DNA of 64,000 nucleotides from Sutcliffiella sp. FSL R7-0096 (GTDB lineage Bacteria; Bacillota; Bacilli; Bacillales; Bacillaceae_I). Shown here in pieces: positions 34,815 to 43,824 of this stretch. The notes below the pieces were generated by a model. It worked only from the letters and a program-made list of their open reading frames with translations, was not told the DNA's origin and searched no databases. Made by a program: the position numbers and the translations under genes. The stretch covers positions 2,832,001-2,896,000 of the forward strand of contig NZ_CP152003.1 of assembly GCF_038595065.1 (NCBI RefSeq). The letters are read 5' to 3'. Position 1 is the first letter of the stretch; each line of letters starts with the position of its first letter.

Positions 34815-37800
34815 CTATTGTTCAGTCACTTCCAAAGGAAACATCCCAGCTTCCTTCAATGGATCAAGATCTTCATCTTCCATAGACATTTCAATAAATA
34901 GTCCATCCTCATCCGCATCAAACAGTTCACCCAAATGAGCGGCTGATTCCTCGAATCTACCTAACAAAGATAAGTAGCATGCACGATTATATAAAAGCAT
35001 GGCGTCTTCGGGATCCAATTCTAATGCCCTATCCACCATTTCTAAAGCCTCGGGGAATTCGCCATTTAACCTTAAGGCTATACTGGCTTCATTTATAATC
35101 TGCGTGTCTTCGGGATCTATTTCTAATGCTTTCCAAATCGTTTCTTTTGCTTCCAAGAATCGATTGTTTTCTCTATACAGGAGTGCCAGCTGGTAGTACG
35201 CTCCTGGATCTTCGAGATTGGACTCGATCGCTTGCCTATATGTTGATTCCGCTTCTTCTATGTGACCCTGTAATTTAAGTATATATCCATATTGCAATAG
35301 ATACCTCGAAGCTTCTTCTTCCGCTAGACACCTTTCCACTAGCTCTTGTGCTTGAAGCAAATATTGATGATGTTTTTTCTCAGGCGCTTCTTCCAAGTAT
35401 TCCAGTATGGTAGAAGTTAGTTGATATGCGACATCGTAGTCCCAATGATATTTAAGGGATTTTTCGTACGTCTTGATGGCATCTGTTTTCATATCGAGTT
35501 GCAGGTACACCTCCGCCATCCAGAAGACTGCTGTTACATTTTCTCTGTCATGTTTCAACGCATTTTCGTAAAGGCTGATTAAAATCCCGAAATCTACACT
35601 TAGTCTTCCAAAGTTTTTAATTTTTTTGAACCAATTCCTTTTGGTAAGATCGTATTCTTCTTTTTCTCTTCTTTCCAAAAGCACTTTATCAAAGGCAGCT
35701 GCTGTGTACATGCTGACTTTACTCTTATCTTGATCAGAAAGCTTAAGTCGATTTACGACTTTTTCCAAAGTGAGCATGGAACCCGCACTGACATGGATTT
35801 CTACCAAAAGCTCATACAAATTGCGGTTTTCTAATTCCCTATCAATTAATGGCAGAATCGCTTTTTTGGCTGCTGAAAATTTCTTCTTTCGTATCATGAT
35901 TTGTATTTGATGCATGAGAAGTGGCGTCTCCTCAGGTTCCAAAGCAAGAGCTTTCAACACATACTCCTCTTCTTTCCCATAGTCGCCCAATGCTCCATAT
36001 ACATATCCAAGACTGTCATATACAAAAGAAGCATTTCTTTCATTCAAAAGATTTTCTAACTCCTCTTTTAGTTCCATCAATTCGTTTTCCTTTAAAAGAG
36101 AGGCGAAATATTCAATATTTATGGCATATGGGTTAAGAGCAAAAGCCTTCCGGATATGAAAAAGCTCTTGTACGTTATGATTCAGCCGTTGACAGATATC
36201 AGCAATATTGATGTGGGCCTGAACATGGGTCGGATCAAGCTCAATAACCATTTTGTAATATTTTCTCGCATCTTTATCTTCATCGAGCTTAACCAAAATT
36301 TCACCTAAACGATAAAGAGGTAATATTTCGTATGCCTTGGAAAGACCTAATTCATAACATTCTCTTGCTTGATACCACAACCCGCTACTCTCATATAAAC
36401 AGCCTATATACGTTGGATAGAGATAGTTTTCCACATCCTCTTCGTGTTTGACCTGCAGGAAATGGATCCCCCTTTCGTTATAAGGAGTATCTTCAATCAG
36501 ATTGACATACAGTTCTAGTGCGTCTTCAATATTTGCTGGCGCAAGGTTGATTCCTTTTTCTAACAAGGAAAGGGCCTGTTCCAAATGGCCTGGGGGGGCT
36601 TCCATTTCCAGGGCGGCTTCCCACATATATTTTCCTGCATTCACCAAATACTCACTGTCATCCTGGAATCTTTCATAATGCTCATTAAGCCAAGTATACG
36701 CTTCATTAAATTTCCCTTCTTCTTTTAACAGATGCCCAATATTCACCCAGCCTGACGGATCCTCCGGATACTTCTCTGTTGCACGTAAGTATAGAACCCT
36801 TGCATTCTCATACTCTTTCTGGCGTTCATAGAAGTCACCAAGTTCAAGAAGAAGGAGGATCGCTTCCTCGGTTTCTTTTAACCCCTCCTGTAAAAGAAGT
36901 TCCGCCTTTTCTGGTTGCATAAAGACAAATTCGTAAAGATGGGACAGCTCACGATACGGTACGGCTATTTCGGGATCGAGTGAAATGGCTGTCCTGAATC
37001 CTCTTTCTGCATGAGAGTAGCGTTCTAACTCCTTGTCACATCTTGCTCTTTCAAACCATGCATGACCATGCGACTTTACTTCCTTTAAGACCGAACTAAA
37101 TTGTCCTCTTGCCTCTGTATAAAACTTATTATCAAACAAAATCATTCCATGGTTGATCTTGATGAATGTATCCAGATCGTTTATATCCATTGCAATCGTC
37201 GAGTAATTAAGAGCATGTTCATCCAGCCCTTGAAAGGAAGAGGAAAGGGCAAGGTAGGACCACAGAATAAAGTCATCCGATTCAAAAGCGATGCCTTTTT
37301 TGAAACATCTTGCCGCCTCTTCATGTTCATTCTTCTCGTAATTGATCCTTCCTTTTAAATACCAGTAGGCGGATTGATAATAATGCGCTTTCACCTGTTC
37401 AAGGTATTCTTCCGCCTGGCTCCATTTTTTAACTCGGACATACGCCATCACAATAATCAGGTATTTATATTCTTTTTCAAAATTGGACAGTTCCACAGCC
37501 TTTACAGCTTGTGCCAGCAGATCTTCCTCATCCTGTTTTGCAAGGAACTTCAAGAAACTTGCAGTAACGATGATATCCGTTATATTTTTGCGAATAAAGG
37601 ATTTATCCTCTTCGGCAAATTCCTCATTACAGTTTTCTCCGAGTACCTGGATTCTCGCAGCAACCTCATGGTCTTTTTCTTCTATAAAATAAAGAGAAGC
37701 TGCCTGTTGTGATGGAACGACCGCAATTGCCAACGCGTGACTATTGCTAAATTCTTCATGGAATTTTTCATATTCCACATAGACGACATCCGTCAGGTTT

Positions 37801-39038
37801 GGATCCTGAATAAGAAGACACTGTAAATTATCATCATAGCCTACCACTAACTGTACATGGGAGGAGGTAGGATACTCCAGGCTCATGATGACAGAAATGC
37901 CTGACTGTAACATCTGTTTGATCAACTTGACATTGCTATAGAAATATCTGCTATAGAATCCCCTTTCCTCCAAGAAAGTTATAGCCTTCGAGATACTAGA
38001 ACCTGAAACCGTAAAGATGGACTCTGCCACTTCCTCTTGAGAAACGTGATGGCCATACATGCTGAATACCATCTCAAGACTCGCTGGTACACAGTAGTTG
38101 CTCTTTTGAATGGTCGGTTTGTACTCTTTAATAAATATGGATTCTCTATTTACCGTTTCTGGCAGATGTTTAAAATGAGTCTGAGTAGCGATCCTTTCGT
38201 ACTTTTGCAGGAAATTACGTAAAGATGAAATATCATGTTGATGGTAATAGCTTTCTGCCACCCACAAGCTGGTAATCGTTTGATAGCTATGAAAAGGAGT
38301 AACCTTTTGAAGTGCCTTAACGCTCTCCCTCAGTTCGGACCATTCTTTTGTTTTATAATGGTATCGCAGTTTCTCCATTTGCAATCTTGGAAAATCAGGA
38401 TATTGTAGCATGGCACGGTCGATATAACTTTTTGCTTCCTGCCAATTCCCTTGAAGCATAAAATGCCTGATTAACATTCCAAAAGAATAGACGGCGTCTT
38501 TCTTGTCCTGAAGACCTTCAAGAAGAAGTCTTATTCCTTCGTCCCATTCACCTTTTTGGAGATAGTAATAGCCCCAGCGTGTTTTCATGGAATCGGAAGT
38601 CAATTCTTCGCATTTTTTCATATAATCATAGGCAGCTTGGTATCGGCGCATTCGTATACACGCAATTGCCAGGTTATAGGCGATTTTTTCTTCTTCTTTT
38701 GGTGTTATATCTTCGTGTAATAATGTTAATAGCAAGCTCTCCGCTTCGATAAGCTCTCCTTGGTCCATTAGCTCTTCACAATACCAGATGGTGGACGTTA
38801 CCGTTTTCTTTTTACGGTGATTGGCCCTTATTAAAATTCCAGAAACATCATCCATCAGAGCAATGTCCAACACCTGTAAAAGTGGTCTCATTTCATCATC
38901 CGTTAGTGCCAGAACTTCCCGGAACGCTGACAATTTCGGCTTTTTCAATAATTCGGTGAAAGTATCCATAAATAGTTGGAGCGCAGCTTGATAATCAGTT
39001 TGTTCCATTAGTTGTGCCAACTGTTGTGTTTTTAACAT
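34815..39038 (-). CDS. Giant TPR protein with an embedded C39-like cysteine peptidase domain
   Basis: A 1407-residue cytosolic-looking protein without a signal peptide. Residues 90-300 and about 480-1400 are helical TPR-type repeats (AAYDYMKKCEEL, ARGQFSSVLKEVKSHGHAWFERAR, AESTYRQAIESNLEDPGAYYQLALLY, EALEMVDRALELDPEDAMLLYNRAC). Between them, about 305-460, is a Peptidase_C39_2-like domain with catalytic Cys316 (KSNYCVPASLEM), His394 (SSHVQLVVGYDD) and Asp412 (IQDPNLTDVVYVEY). All three residues are present, so proteolytic activity is possible. It stands alone with its own terminator. Substrate unknown. Confidence 0.85.
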   Translation of the reverse strand: MLKTQQLAQLMEQTDYQAALQLFMDTFTELLKKPKLSAFREVLALTDDEMRPLLQVLDIALMDDVSGILIRANHRKKKTVTSTIWYCEELMDQGELIEAESLLLTLLHEDITPKEEEKIAYNLAIACIRMRRYQAAYDYMKKCEELTSDSMKTRWGYYYLQKGEWDEGIRLLLEGLQDKKDAVYSFGMLIRHFMLQGNWQEAKSYIDRAMLQYPDFPRLQMEKLRYHYKTKEWSELRESVKALQKVTPFHSYQTITSLWVAESYYHQHDISSLRNFLQKYERIATQTHFKHLPETVNRESIFIKEYKPTIQKSNYCVPASLEMVFSMYGHHVSQEEVAESIFTVSGSSISKAITFLEERGFYSRYFYSNVKLIKQMLQSGISVIMSLEYPTSSHVQLVVGYDDNLQCLLIQDPNLTDVVYVEYEKFHEEFSNSHALAIAVVPSQQAASLYFIEEKDHEVAARIQVLGENCNEEFAEEDKSFIRKNITDIIVTASFLKFLAKQDEEDLLAQAVKAVELSNFEKEYKYLIIVMAYVRVKKWSQAEEYLEQVKAHYYQSAYWYLKGRINYEKNEHEEAARCFKKGIAFESDDFILWSYLALSSSFQGLDEHALNYSTIAMDINDLDTFIKINHGMILFDNKFYTEARGQFSSVLKEVKSHGHAWFERARCDKELERYSHAERGFRTAISLDPEIAVPYRELSHLYEFVFMQPEKAELLLQEGLKETEEAILLLLELGDFYERQKEYENARVLYLRATEKYPEDPSGWVNIGHLLKEEGKFNEAYTWLNEHYERFQDDSEYLVNAGKYMWEAALEMEAPPGHLEQALSLLEKGINLAPANIEDALELYVNLIEDTPYNERGIHFLQVKHEEDVENYLYPTYIGCLYESSGLWYQARECYELGLSKAYEILPLYRLGEILVKLDEDKDARKYYKMVIELDPTHVQAHINIADICQRLNHNVQELFHIRKAFALNPYAINIEYFASLLKENELMELKEELENLLNERNASFVYDSLGYVYGALGDYGKEEEYVLKALALEPEETPLLMHQIQIMIRKKKFSAAKKAILPLIDRELENRNLYELLVEIHVSAGSMLTLEKVVNRLKLSDQDKSKVSMYTAAAFDKVLLERREKEEYDLTKRNWFKKIKNFGRLSVDFGILISLYENALKHDRENVTAVFWMAEVYLQLDMKTDAIKTYEKSLKYHWDYDVAYQLTSTILEYLEEAPEKKHHQYLLQAQELVERCLAEEEASRYLLQYGYILKLQGHIEEAESTYRQAIESNLEDPGAYYQLALLYRENNRFLEAKETIWKALEIDPEDTQIINEASIALRLNGEFPEALEMVDRALELDPEDAMLLYNRACYLSLLGRFEESAAHLGELFDADEDGLFIEMSMEDEDLDPLKEAGMFPLEVTEQ

Positions 39039-39147
39039 GAATTCTCCTCAGATCCCATTCAAAATTTTTACATATCTAGATTAAATATACGATGATTCCA
39101 TTCTATTTACCATCTATTTTTTAAGGTAAAATGACTTATTATATAAA

Positions 39148-39330
39148 GCTCTTTTCTCAAAGATTGTTGTTATTTTCTAGTAAAAAGTCGGCAATTGGAC
39201 TTTTTACTGCTTTCATACTCTATAGGGTGCAAGTAGTTTCTTAAGTTCGGCAGGGAAAAGAGCACGACAGTAAGGAAAATAACGGTTGATGTATCCATAC
39301 GAAAAAGCAACAAAGTTTACGAAAAGAGCC
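39148..39330 (+). mobile_element. MITE-like element, copy 3 (183 bp)
   Basis: Best-preserved copy. Begins GCTCTTTTCTCAAAG and ends GTTTACGAAAAGAGCC, imperfect terminal inverted repeats of about 22 bp. It is flanked by an exact 9-bp duplication TTATATAAA (39139-39147, 39331-39339). The internal palindrome AGTAAAAAGTC/GACTTTTTACT is perfect. Non-coding. It lies between the TPR gene start and the YiiX-like gene terminator. Confidence 0.9.
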
Positions 39331-39345
39331 TTATATAAAGAAAAA

Positions 39346-39366
39346 AGCTGCCCATTTTGGGCAACT
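39346..39366 (-). terminator. Intrinsic terminator of the YiiX-like gene
   Basis: Minus strand AGTTGCCC-AAAAT-GGGCAGCT followed by six T, directly after the 9-bp duplication of element copy 3. Confidence 0.85.
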
Positions 39367-39378
39367 TTTCTCCCGGTC

Positions 39379-39906
39379 TCATCCGCTTTTTTTGAAACTA
39401 CCTTTTTCTATTTTAGAACCCTTGACTCTATATATGGAAGAGACATATTCTATACGTTCTGACCGCATGATATCTAACGGTGTTACATCCCCTGTAACCA
39501 AATCCTCCACCAGATCTATCCCTATATGTTGAAAAGCCTTATCGATTATTTCCGAACAGATATACCGGTCCTGTTCATGTATGATGATATTCCATCGAAA
39601 ATAACGTTTCACACATAAAGAAATAAGTCGCCACCAATCATACCCTTTGGAGGTGGATACCTTTTTATGAAGAAACTGAAGCAGCTCTTTTTGTTGATCA
39701 ACTGTCAAGTCCACTTTCAATCTGTATAAATCATATTCCTTATACGGATTCTTCATGATCTCCATTTTACGATACAAATCAACTTCACATATATGCTCTT
39801 CATCCACGGCAATGGTCACATGGGTGTATTCAGATTTCAGAAAAAAACGGATAAAAGGGCTGAAATTACAATTCCCTTTTACAAAAAGTAAATCTCCAAC
39901 TTTCAT
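39379..39906 (-). CDS. YiiX/YebB-like permuted NlpC/P60 cysteine hydrolase
   Basis: A 175-residue protein with the circularly permuted papain-like layout: KVGDLLFVKG at the start, His29 in EYTHVTIAVDE (general base), and Cys117 in DRYICSEIIDKAFQHIGIDL. These enzymes usually act on amide or lipid ester bonds. No signal peptide. ATG at 39906 follows GGGGTGA by nine bases. No obvious operon partner. Confidence 0.8.
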   Translation of the reverse strand: MKVGDLLFVKGNCNFSPFIRFFLKSEYTHVTIAVDEEHICEVDLYRKMEIMKNPYKEYDLYRLKVDLTVDQQKELLQFLHKKVSTSKGYDWWRLISLCVKRYFRWNIIIHEQDRYICSEIIDKAFQHIGIDLVEDLVTGDVTPLDIMRSERIEYVSSIYRVKGSKIEKGSFKKSG

Positions 39907-40091
39907 TTTCACTCATCACCCCAAAACTATAAAATCAGGTAAAATATTCCTATATGTATCTTCCTTATTATATAATAAACTTTAAGACTTTTTTACTAAT
40001 CATTTAAATAATGTCTTTAATTAGAACGACTTGGTTCAAAAGTGGATTTACACTATAATGGGAGTACTAGAATTAAAGGAGTTAGCCGATA

Positions 40092-40394
40092 ATGGACAAA
40101 AAAGAATTGGAACAAACAATCATACAAAACTATCAAAAAGAAGAGAATATGATGATACTCATTTTTGCTCAATGGTGTATTAATCAGGACTTGGATCCTT
40201 TTACGCTTTATACGAAGGCATACCCTAATCAGTCAAATAATCCTGCACTTGCCCAAGCCTTGGAATTGACAGTGCCTAAGGAAGAAGCTGGGGATATATC
40301 AAACGATACGTTGTTAGGGGTATTAGCCATGTTTGGTAATGATGACTTAGCTTTTGTAGTGTCGGAGGAAATGGAAAAGGTAAAGAAAAAATAG
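40092..40394 (+). CDS. Uncharacterised small acidic protein
   Basis: A 100-residue soluble, acidic protein: MDKKELEQTIIQNYQKEENM at the start, then FAQWCINQDLDPFTLYTKAYP and a C-terminal helix (NDDLAFVVSEEMEKVKKK). No membrane segment and no family I recognise; length and style resemble uncharacterised Bacillus proteins. AAAGGAG lies ten bases before ATG. Element copy 4 and a terminator follow. Confidence 0.7.
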   Translation: MDKKELEQTIIQNYQKEENMMILIFAQWCINQDLDPFTLYTKAYPNQSNNPALAQALELTVPKEEAGDISNDTLLGVLAMFGNDDLAFVVSEEMEKVKKK

Positions 40395-40415
40395 GTATTC
40401 ATTGTATAAGCAAAA

Positions 40416-40493
40416 GGCTGTTTTCGTAAACTTTGTTGCTTATCCGTATTTTTGAATCAATCGTTATATTACTTACTGCTTTGAGAAAAGAGC
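40416..40493 (-). mobile_element. MITE-like element, copy 4, internally deleted (78 bp)
   Basis: Retains both ends (GGCTGTTTTCGTAAAC and CTTTGAGAAAAGAGC) but lacks about 105 internal bases, including the AGTAAAAAGTC palindrome. Flanking 9-mers TAAGCAAAA (40407-40415) and CAAACAAAA (40494-40502) match at 7 of 9. Same orientation as copy 2. Confidence 0.75.
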
Positions 40494-40502
40494 CAAACAA
40501 AA

Positions 40503-40542
40503 AGAACGGCGTAAGCAGCCTGTTTCCTGCTTACGCCGTTCT
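40503..40542. terminator. Strong bidirectional terminator between a small protein and an MFS gene
   Basis: AGAACGGCGTAAGCA and TGCTTACGCCGTTCT form a perfect 15-bp stem around GCCTGTTTCC, with T-rich sequence on both sides. The MFS stop codon lies inside the stem. Confidence 0.92.
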
Positions 40543-41826
40543 CTTATTTTTTTCGTGTTTAGCAATTACGTTTCCTCTGTTAGACCATATGATTAAAGGC
40601 AACAAGAGAAGAGATAAAAGTCCCCCGCCAATTGACAGTACCGAATAGCTAGTATGTGAGACTACCATACCCGACATCATGCCTCCAGTTGCCCCAGATA
40701 ATGCGACCAGCACATCCATGGAGCCTTGAACCCTTGCACGTGTGGAAGGCGTCGTGGCATCCACGATCGTTGCCGTCCCGCTTATCAAACCGAAGTTCCA
40801 GCCAAGACCAAGTAGTGCCAAAGCCAAAATCAATACAAATAAATTGTCACCAGGAGCAGTCGCTGCAACGATCCCCGCAAAAAGCAGCGTTACACCCGCA
40901 GCTGAAGCCATTGTGGTTCGTCCGACCTTATCGACCAGTACACCGGTAATTAATGAAGGTAAATACATGGCGCCAATATGAATCCCGATTACAAGACCTA
41001 TAGCATCCAGCCCGTGTCCGTGGTGACCCATATGAATTGGTGTCATCGTCATGATTGCAACCATCACCATCTGAGTCAACACCATTACAGATCCACCGAC
41101 GATGATTCCTCGATTATTCTTTGCATGACTGGTATTTGTGGTTTTCTCCGGACTTACCAGTTTCTCATTTTCCAATGCTTTAGAAACCAATAAAGGATCT
41201 GGTCTCATTAGGACAAGTAATATCAATCCAGCCAAAATAAATGCTGCCGCTCCTAAAATAAATGGACCCGCTAACGACGGTACACCTATTGAAACCGCAA
41301 AATCTCCCATTACACCAACGAGATTAGGTCCTGCTACTGCCCCGAGTGTCGTCGAAACTAGTGCAATACTAATTGCCTTACCTCGTTGCTTGGCAGATGC
41401 CAGATCTGTTCCGGCATATCTCGCTTGAAGATTGGACGCTGTTCCAGCACCATAGAATAGAAGGGAGAAAAACAGCAACCACACATTATTGGTGACAGCT
41501 GCAAGCACCACACCAAGGGCACTAATTCCTCCGGTTAGAAAACCTCCTGCCAAACCAATCCGGCGACCAGACTTTTGCGATACTCGGCCTATCAAATAAG
41601 CCGCTCCTGCTGAACCTAGTGTCAATAAGGCAACGGGAACTCCGGAATAAGCATCGGTACCAAGCATATCTTGAGCCAACAAGGCCCCTACCGTAATACC
41701 TGCTGCTAGACCTGCCCCACCGAATATTTGTGATAGCACAACTATAAAAAGTGTTCTTCGATATAATTGATGCATTTTTTCAGGGGAAGCGACTATCTCT
41801 TCCAATGTTGTTTTATGACCATGCAT
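40531..41826 (-). CDS. Major facilitator superfamily transporter
   Basis: A 431-residue permease with about 12 membrane helices. Between helices 2 and 3 is the MFS motif region YLIGRVSQKSGRRIGLAGGF, and the second half has the matching VLVDKVGRTTMASAAG. A central hydrophilic loop (residues 200-230) separates the halves. The substrate cannot be told; drug or sugar efflux are typical. ATG at 41826 follows GGGGAG by six bases. Monocistronic with its own terminator overlapping the stop. Confidence 0.88.
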   Translation of the reverse strand: MHGHKTTLEEIVASPEKMHQLYRRTLFIVVLSQIFGGAGLAAGITVGALLAQDMLGTDAYSGVPVALLTLGSAGAAYLIGRVSQKSGRRIGLAGGFLTGGISALGVVLAAVTNNVWLLFFSLLFYGAGTASNLQARYAGTDLASAKQRGKAISIALVSTTLGAVAGPNLVGVMGDFAVSIGVPSLAGPFILGAAAFILAGLILLVLMRPDPLLVSKALENEKLVSPEKTTNTSHAKNNRGIIVGGSVMVLTQMVMVAIMTMTPIHMGHHGHGLDAIGLVIGIHIGAMYLPSLITGVLVDKVGRTTMASAAGVTLLFAGIVAATAPGDNLFVLILALALLGLGWNFGLISGTATIVDATTPSTRARVQGSMDVLVALSGATGGMMSGMVVSHTSYSVLSIGGGLLSLLLLPLIIWSNRGNVIAKHEKNKRTA

Positions 41827-41964
41827 TATATTCTCCCCTTTTATTCTGAACAAACATTTCTTCCTATTTTAGCACGCTTTCCTCAAAAGGCTTACTGTTT
41901 TTAACATATATTTATTTAACCCATCATAAAGAATTTTAGAAGAACTTTATTAGGGGTTGAATCT

Positions 41965-42675
41965 ATGCGTACAGTATACAGGCGGTGGTCTCAATATCCA
42001 TATCAAGGAGAACAAATTCCCCCTGTTGGAAATCCTAACGCTGGCTTTTGGCCGATGTTTTTCATTAGGAGAGAGGGAAGCAATAGATTCCTGGATCCAT
42101 TTGGAAAGGAAATTACTTGGCAGATAAAAGATCCTTTATCAATAGATTGGAATGGCGAATTACAGATTGTAGAACAAACCATGAGTGTCATTACTCCTCA
42201 GCAAATACAGAGCGCACAATATTGGGCTACTGGTGAGATAGCTGAAAGATTTTCTACTTTGCTTTATGATTTTGCTGAGCAATTTCCAAAGGGATCGCCA
42301 AACTGTGCCCGCATGCAAGGATTTTTTCATGCAACCATGAATGACGTCTTGGTAGTTTGTTGGTATTTAAAGTATTTATGGGATGTTGCCCGTCCGAGTC
42401 AGTATGGGAGAAATATCAGAAAGCTAATGGATACACCACGATTTCCAGGCTATCCATCTGCACACGCATGCTTAGCAGGCGCAGCTCAAGAAATTATGAC
42501 GTATTATTTTCCACAAGAACAAGCCCGAATTAAAACTACTACCGACGCTTCCGCTCAGTCCCGGTTGTATGCAGGCGTTCACTTTAAAGTGGATAATGAT
42601 GAAGGATTAAGACTGGGACGGCAAATTGGAAGGATGGTAGTGGAAGTGTTAAAGGTTCAGAATGTGAAACAGTAG
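41965..42675 (+). CDS. PAP2 superfamily / vanadium haloperoxidase-like protein
   Basis: A 236-residue protein with the full acid-phosphatase-type signature: KX6RP at Lys136-Pro144 (KYLWDVARP), PSAH at 164-167 and SRX5HX3D at Ser199-Asp210 (SRLYAGVHFKVD). No signal peptide and few hydrophobic stretches, so it is closer to soluble vanadium-haloperoxidase-like proteins than to membrane PAP2 phosphatases. Some relatives are found in Bacillus with unknown substrates. AGGGG lies about eight bases before ATG. Confidence 0.82.
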   Translation: MRTVYRRWSQYPYQGEQIPPVGNPNAGFWPMFFIRREGSNRFLDPFGKEITWQIKDPLSIDWNGELQIVEQTMSVITPQQIQSAQYWATGEIAERFSTLLYDFAEQFPKGSPNCARMQGFFHATMNDVLVVCWYLKYLWDVARPSQYGRNIRKLMDTPRFPGYPSAHACLAGAAQEIMTYYFPQEQARIKTTTDASAQSRLYAGVHFKVDNDEGLRLGRQIGRMVVEVLKVQNVKQ

Positions 42676-42725
42676 ATAGTTGTTTTAAGTATGAAACTTT
42701 CATAACACTTAACCGTATAGGTTAA

Positions 42726-42774
42726 GTATGAAGACACTTTAAGCTACCATTTCTGATTTAAAATGTCTTCATAC
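42726..42774. other. Long imperfect inverted repeat (49 bp)
   Basis: GTATGAAGACACTTTAA and its complement TTTAAAATGTCTTCATAC pair over 17 positions with one mismatch, with a 14-base loop. No T run follows, so it is not a standard terminator. A shorter palindrome TTAAC-CGTATAG-GTTAA directly precedes it at 42709-42725. Role unknown; could be a 5' RNA structure for the 42806 gene or an operator. Confidence 0.6.
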
Positions 42775-42805
42775 ATAAAAACAATCTCTCATAGGAGTAG
42801 TATTC

Positions 42806-43114
42806 ATGAAAAAATTCACAATGAAAGGCTTAATGAACTTATTGGGTCTAATGATCTTTCTAGGCATGATCATCATGGCCTTTACCAATCCATTGACCAT
42901 AGATCCAAACATAGGAATCTATCAAAATGAGAAGGTTGTCATGAAAGGAACAACGATACACAAGTTTGCCATCTTTCTTTTACTTTCTAGCTTCACCTAT
43001 TTTCTTCTTGTTCAATTATACTTTTCCACAAAAATGGGACGAAAATTATTTTTTATTATTCTAATTATCTTTGCCATCGCAGCACCGATTGTTGCTATAT
43101 TTCTTGAAAGGTGA
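42806..43114 (+). CDS. Small membrane protein, function unknown
   Basis: A 102-residue protein with three hydrophobic helices (about residues 8-28, 52-72, 80-100) and a short external loop (TIDPNIGIYQNEKVVMKGTTIHK). Family not recognised. ATG follows AGGAGT-type sequence about nine bases upstream. A terminator overlaps its last codons. Confidence 0.7.
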   Translation: MKKFTMKGLMNLLGLMIFLGMIIMAFTNPLTIDPNIGIYQNEKVVMKGTTIHKFAIFLLLSSFTYFLLVQLYFSTKMGRKLFFIILIIFAIAAPIVAIFLER

Positions 43115-43132
43115 TTAATTCTGAGTCACCTT
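43108..43132 (+). terminator. Intrinsic terminator of the 42806 gene
   Basis: AAGGTGA-TTAATTCTGAG-TCACCTTTTTT; the 5' arm is made of the last codons of the gene. Confidence 0.8.
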
Positions 43133-43158
43133 TTTTGTTTTGACCAAAAGTCCACAGC

Positions 43159-43218
43159 TTATTCTATTGATGTGGCCTCTAAAACAATTTCTGGTAAATC
43201 TGCTGTATGTATTTTCAT
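43159..43218 (-). CDS. Possible 19-residue peptide
   Basis: ATG at 43218 follows GGGGGATG by six bases; the peptide reads MKIHTADLPEIVLEATSIE. No family is recognised and no signal sequence is seen. It could be a short regulatory or leader peptide or the stump of a lost gene. The ribosome site is the only support. Confidence 0.25.
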   Translation of the reverse strand: MKIHTADLPEIVLEATSIE

Positions 43219-43260
43219 TTGTCATCCCCCAAAATCAATACAAAAATCATTTTTCTCTCG

Positions 43261-43824
43261 TTATTTCGTTATCGCGTAAATGCATGTGTCCGTGAGTTTT
43301 TTTCCATCCGCCGACAAATCTTCATTCTTCAATATTCCTTCCAATTCGAAGCCTAATTTTTCAGGAATGGACCTGCTTTTGTAATTGGTAGACTCACATT
43401 TGATTTCCATTCTATTAAACTTGAAATAATTTGTACCTAGTTCCTTTAGAGATGTGACTGCCTCATTCATATACCCTTTTCCTGTTGCGCGGGTATCCGA
43501 CCAATACCCGATCTCGCATTTAGGAACCTCCCAGTTGATGGACAACAAGGTGACAACACCGACAAACTCCAATGTATTCTTATTGAAAATCAAGTATCTA
43601 AAAGATTTTCTATTAATGAAATCATCATAGGCTTGCTTGAGATTTTTCTCTGTCTCTTCCAATAGTGGTACACTCTGTGCAAAGGGTAACCATTCTTTCA
43701 GTTCATTATGGGAGTGTCGAATAGCTGTATTGACAGTGGCACCATCGCTCTTTTCAAATGGTGCACGTAAAATCAATCTATCTGTTTCAAGAATTTGTGG
43801 AGCATTTCTGGAAAATGTGTTCAT
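43261..43824 (-). CDS. GNAT acetyltransferase, RimJ/RimL type
   Basis: A 187-residue protein of the RimJ/RimL-like acetyltransferases: ILETDRLILRAPFEKSDGATV at the start, YLIFNKNTLEFVGVVTLLSIN, CEIGYWSDTRATGKGYMNEAV (acetyl-CoA loop) and RMEIKCESTNYKSRSIPEKLGFE. Substrate unknown; may acetylate protein N-termini or a small amine. Its ATG overlaps the stop of the preceding hydrolase (ATGA), so it is co-translated. GGAGGAG precedes it. Confidence 0.88.
   Translation of the reverse strand: MNTFSRNAPQILETDRLILRAPFEKSDGATVNTAIRHSHNELKEWLPFAQSVPLLEETEKNLKQAYDDFINRKSFRYLIFNKNTLEFVGVVTLLSINWEVPKCEIGYWSDTRATGKGYMNEAVTSLKELGTNYFKFNRMEIKCESTNYKSRSIPEKLGFELEGILKNEDLSADGKKLTDTCIYAITK

Noticed and set aside
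43159-43218. Considering the 19-residue peptide as a Phr-type signal peptide
   Set aside because: It has no secretion signal and no Rap-like neighbour; kept only as a low-confidence small frame.
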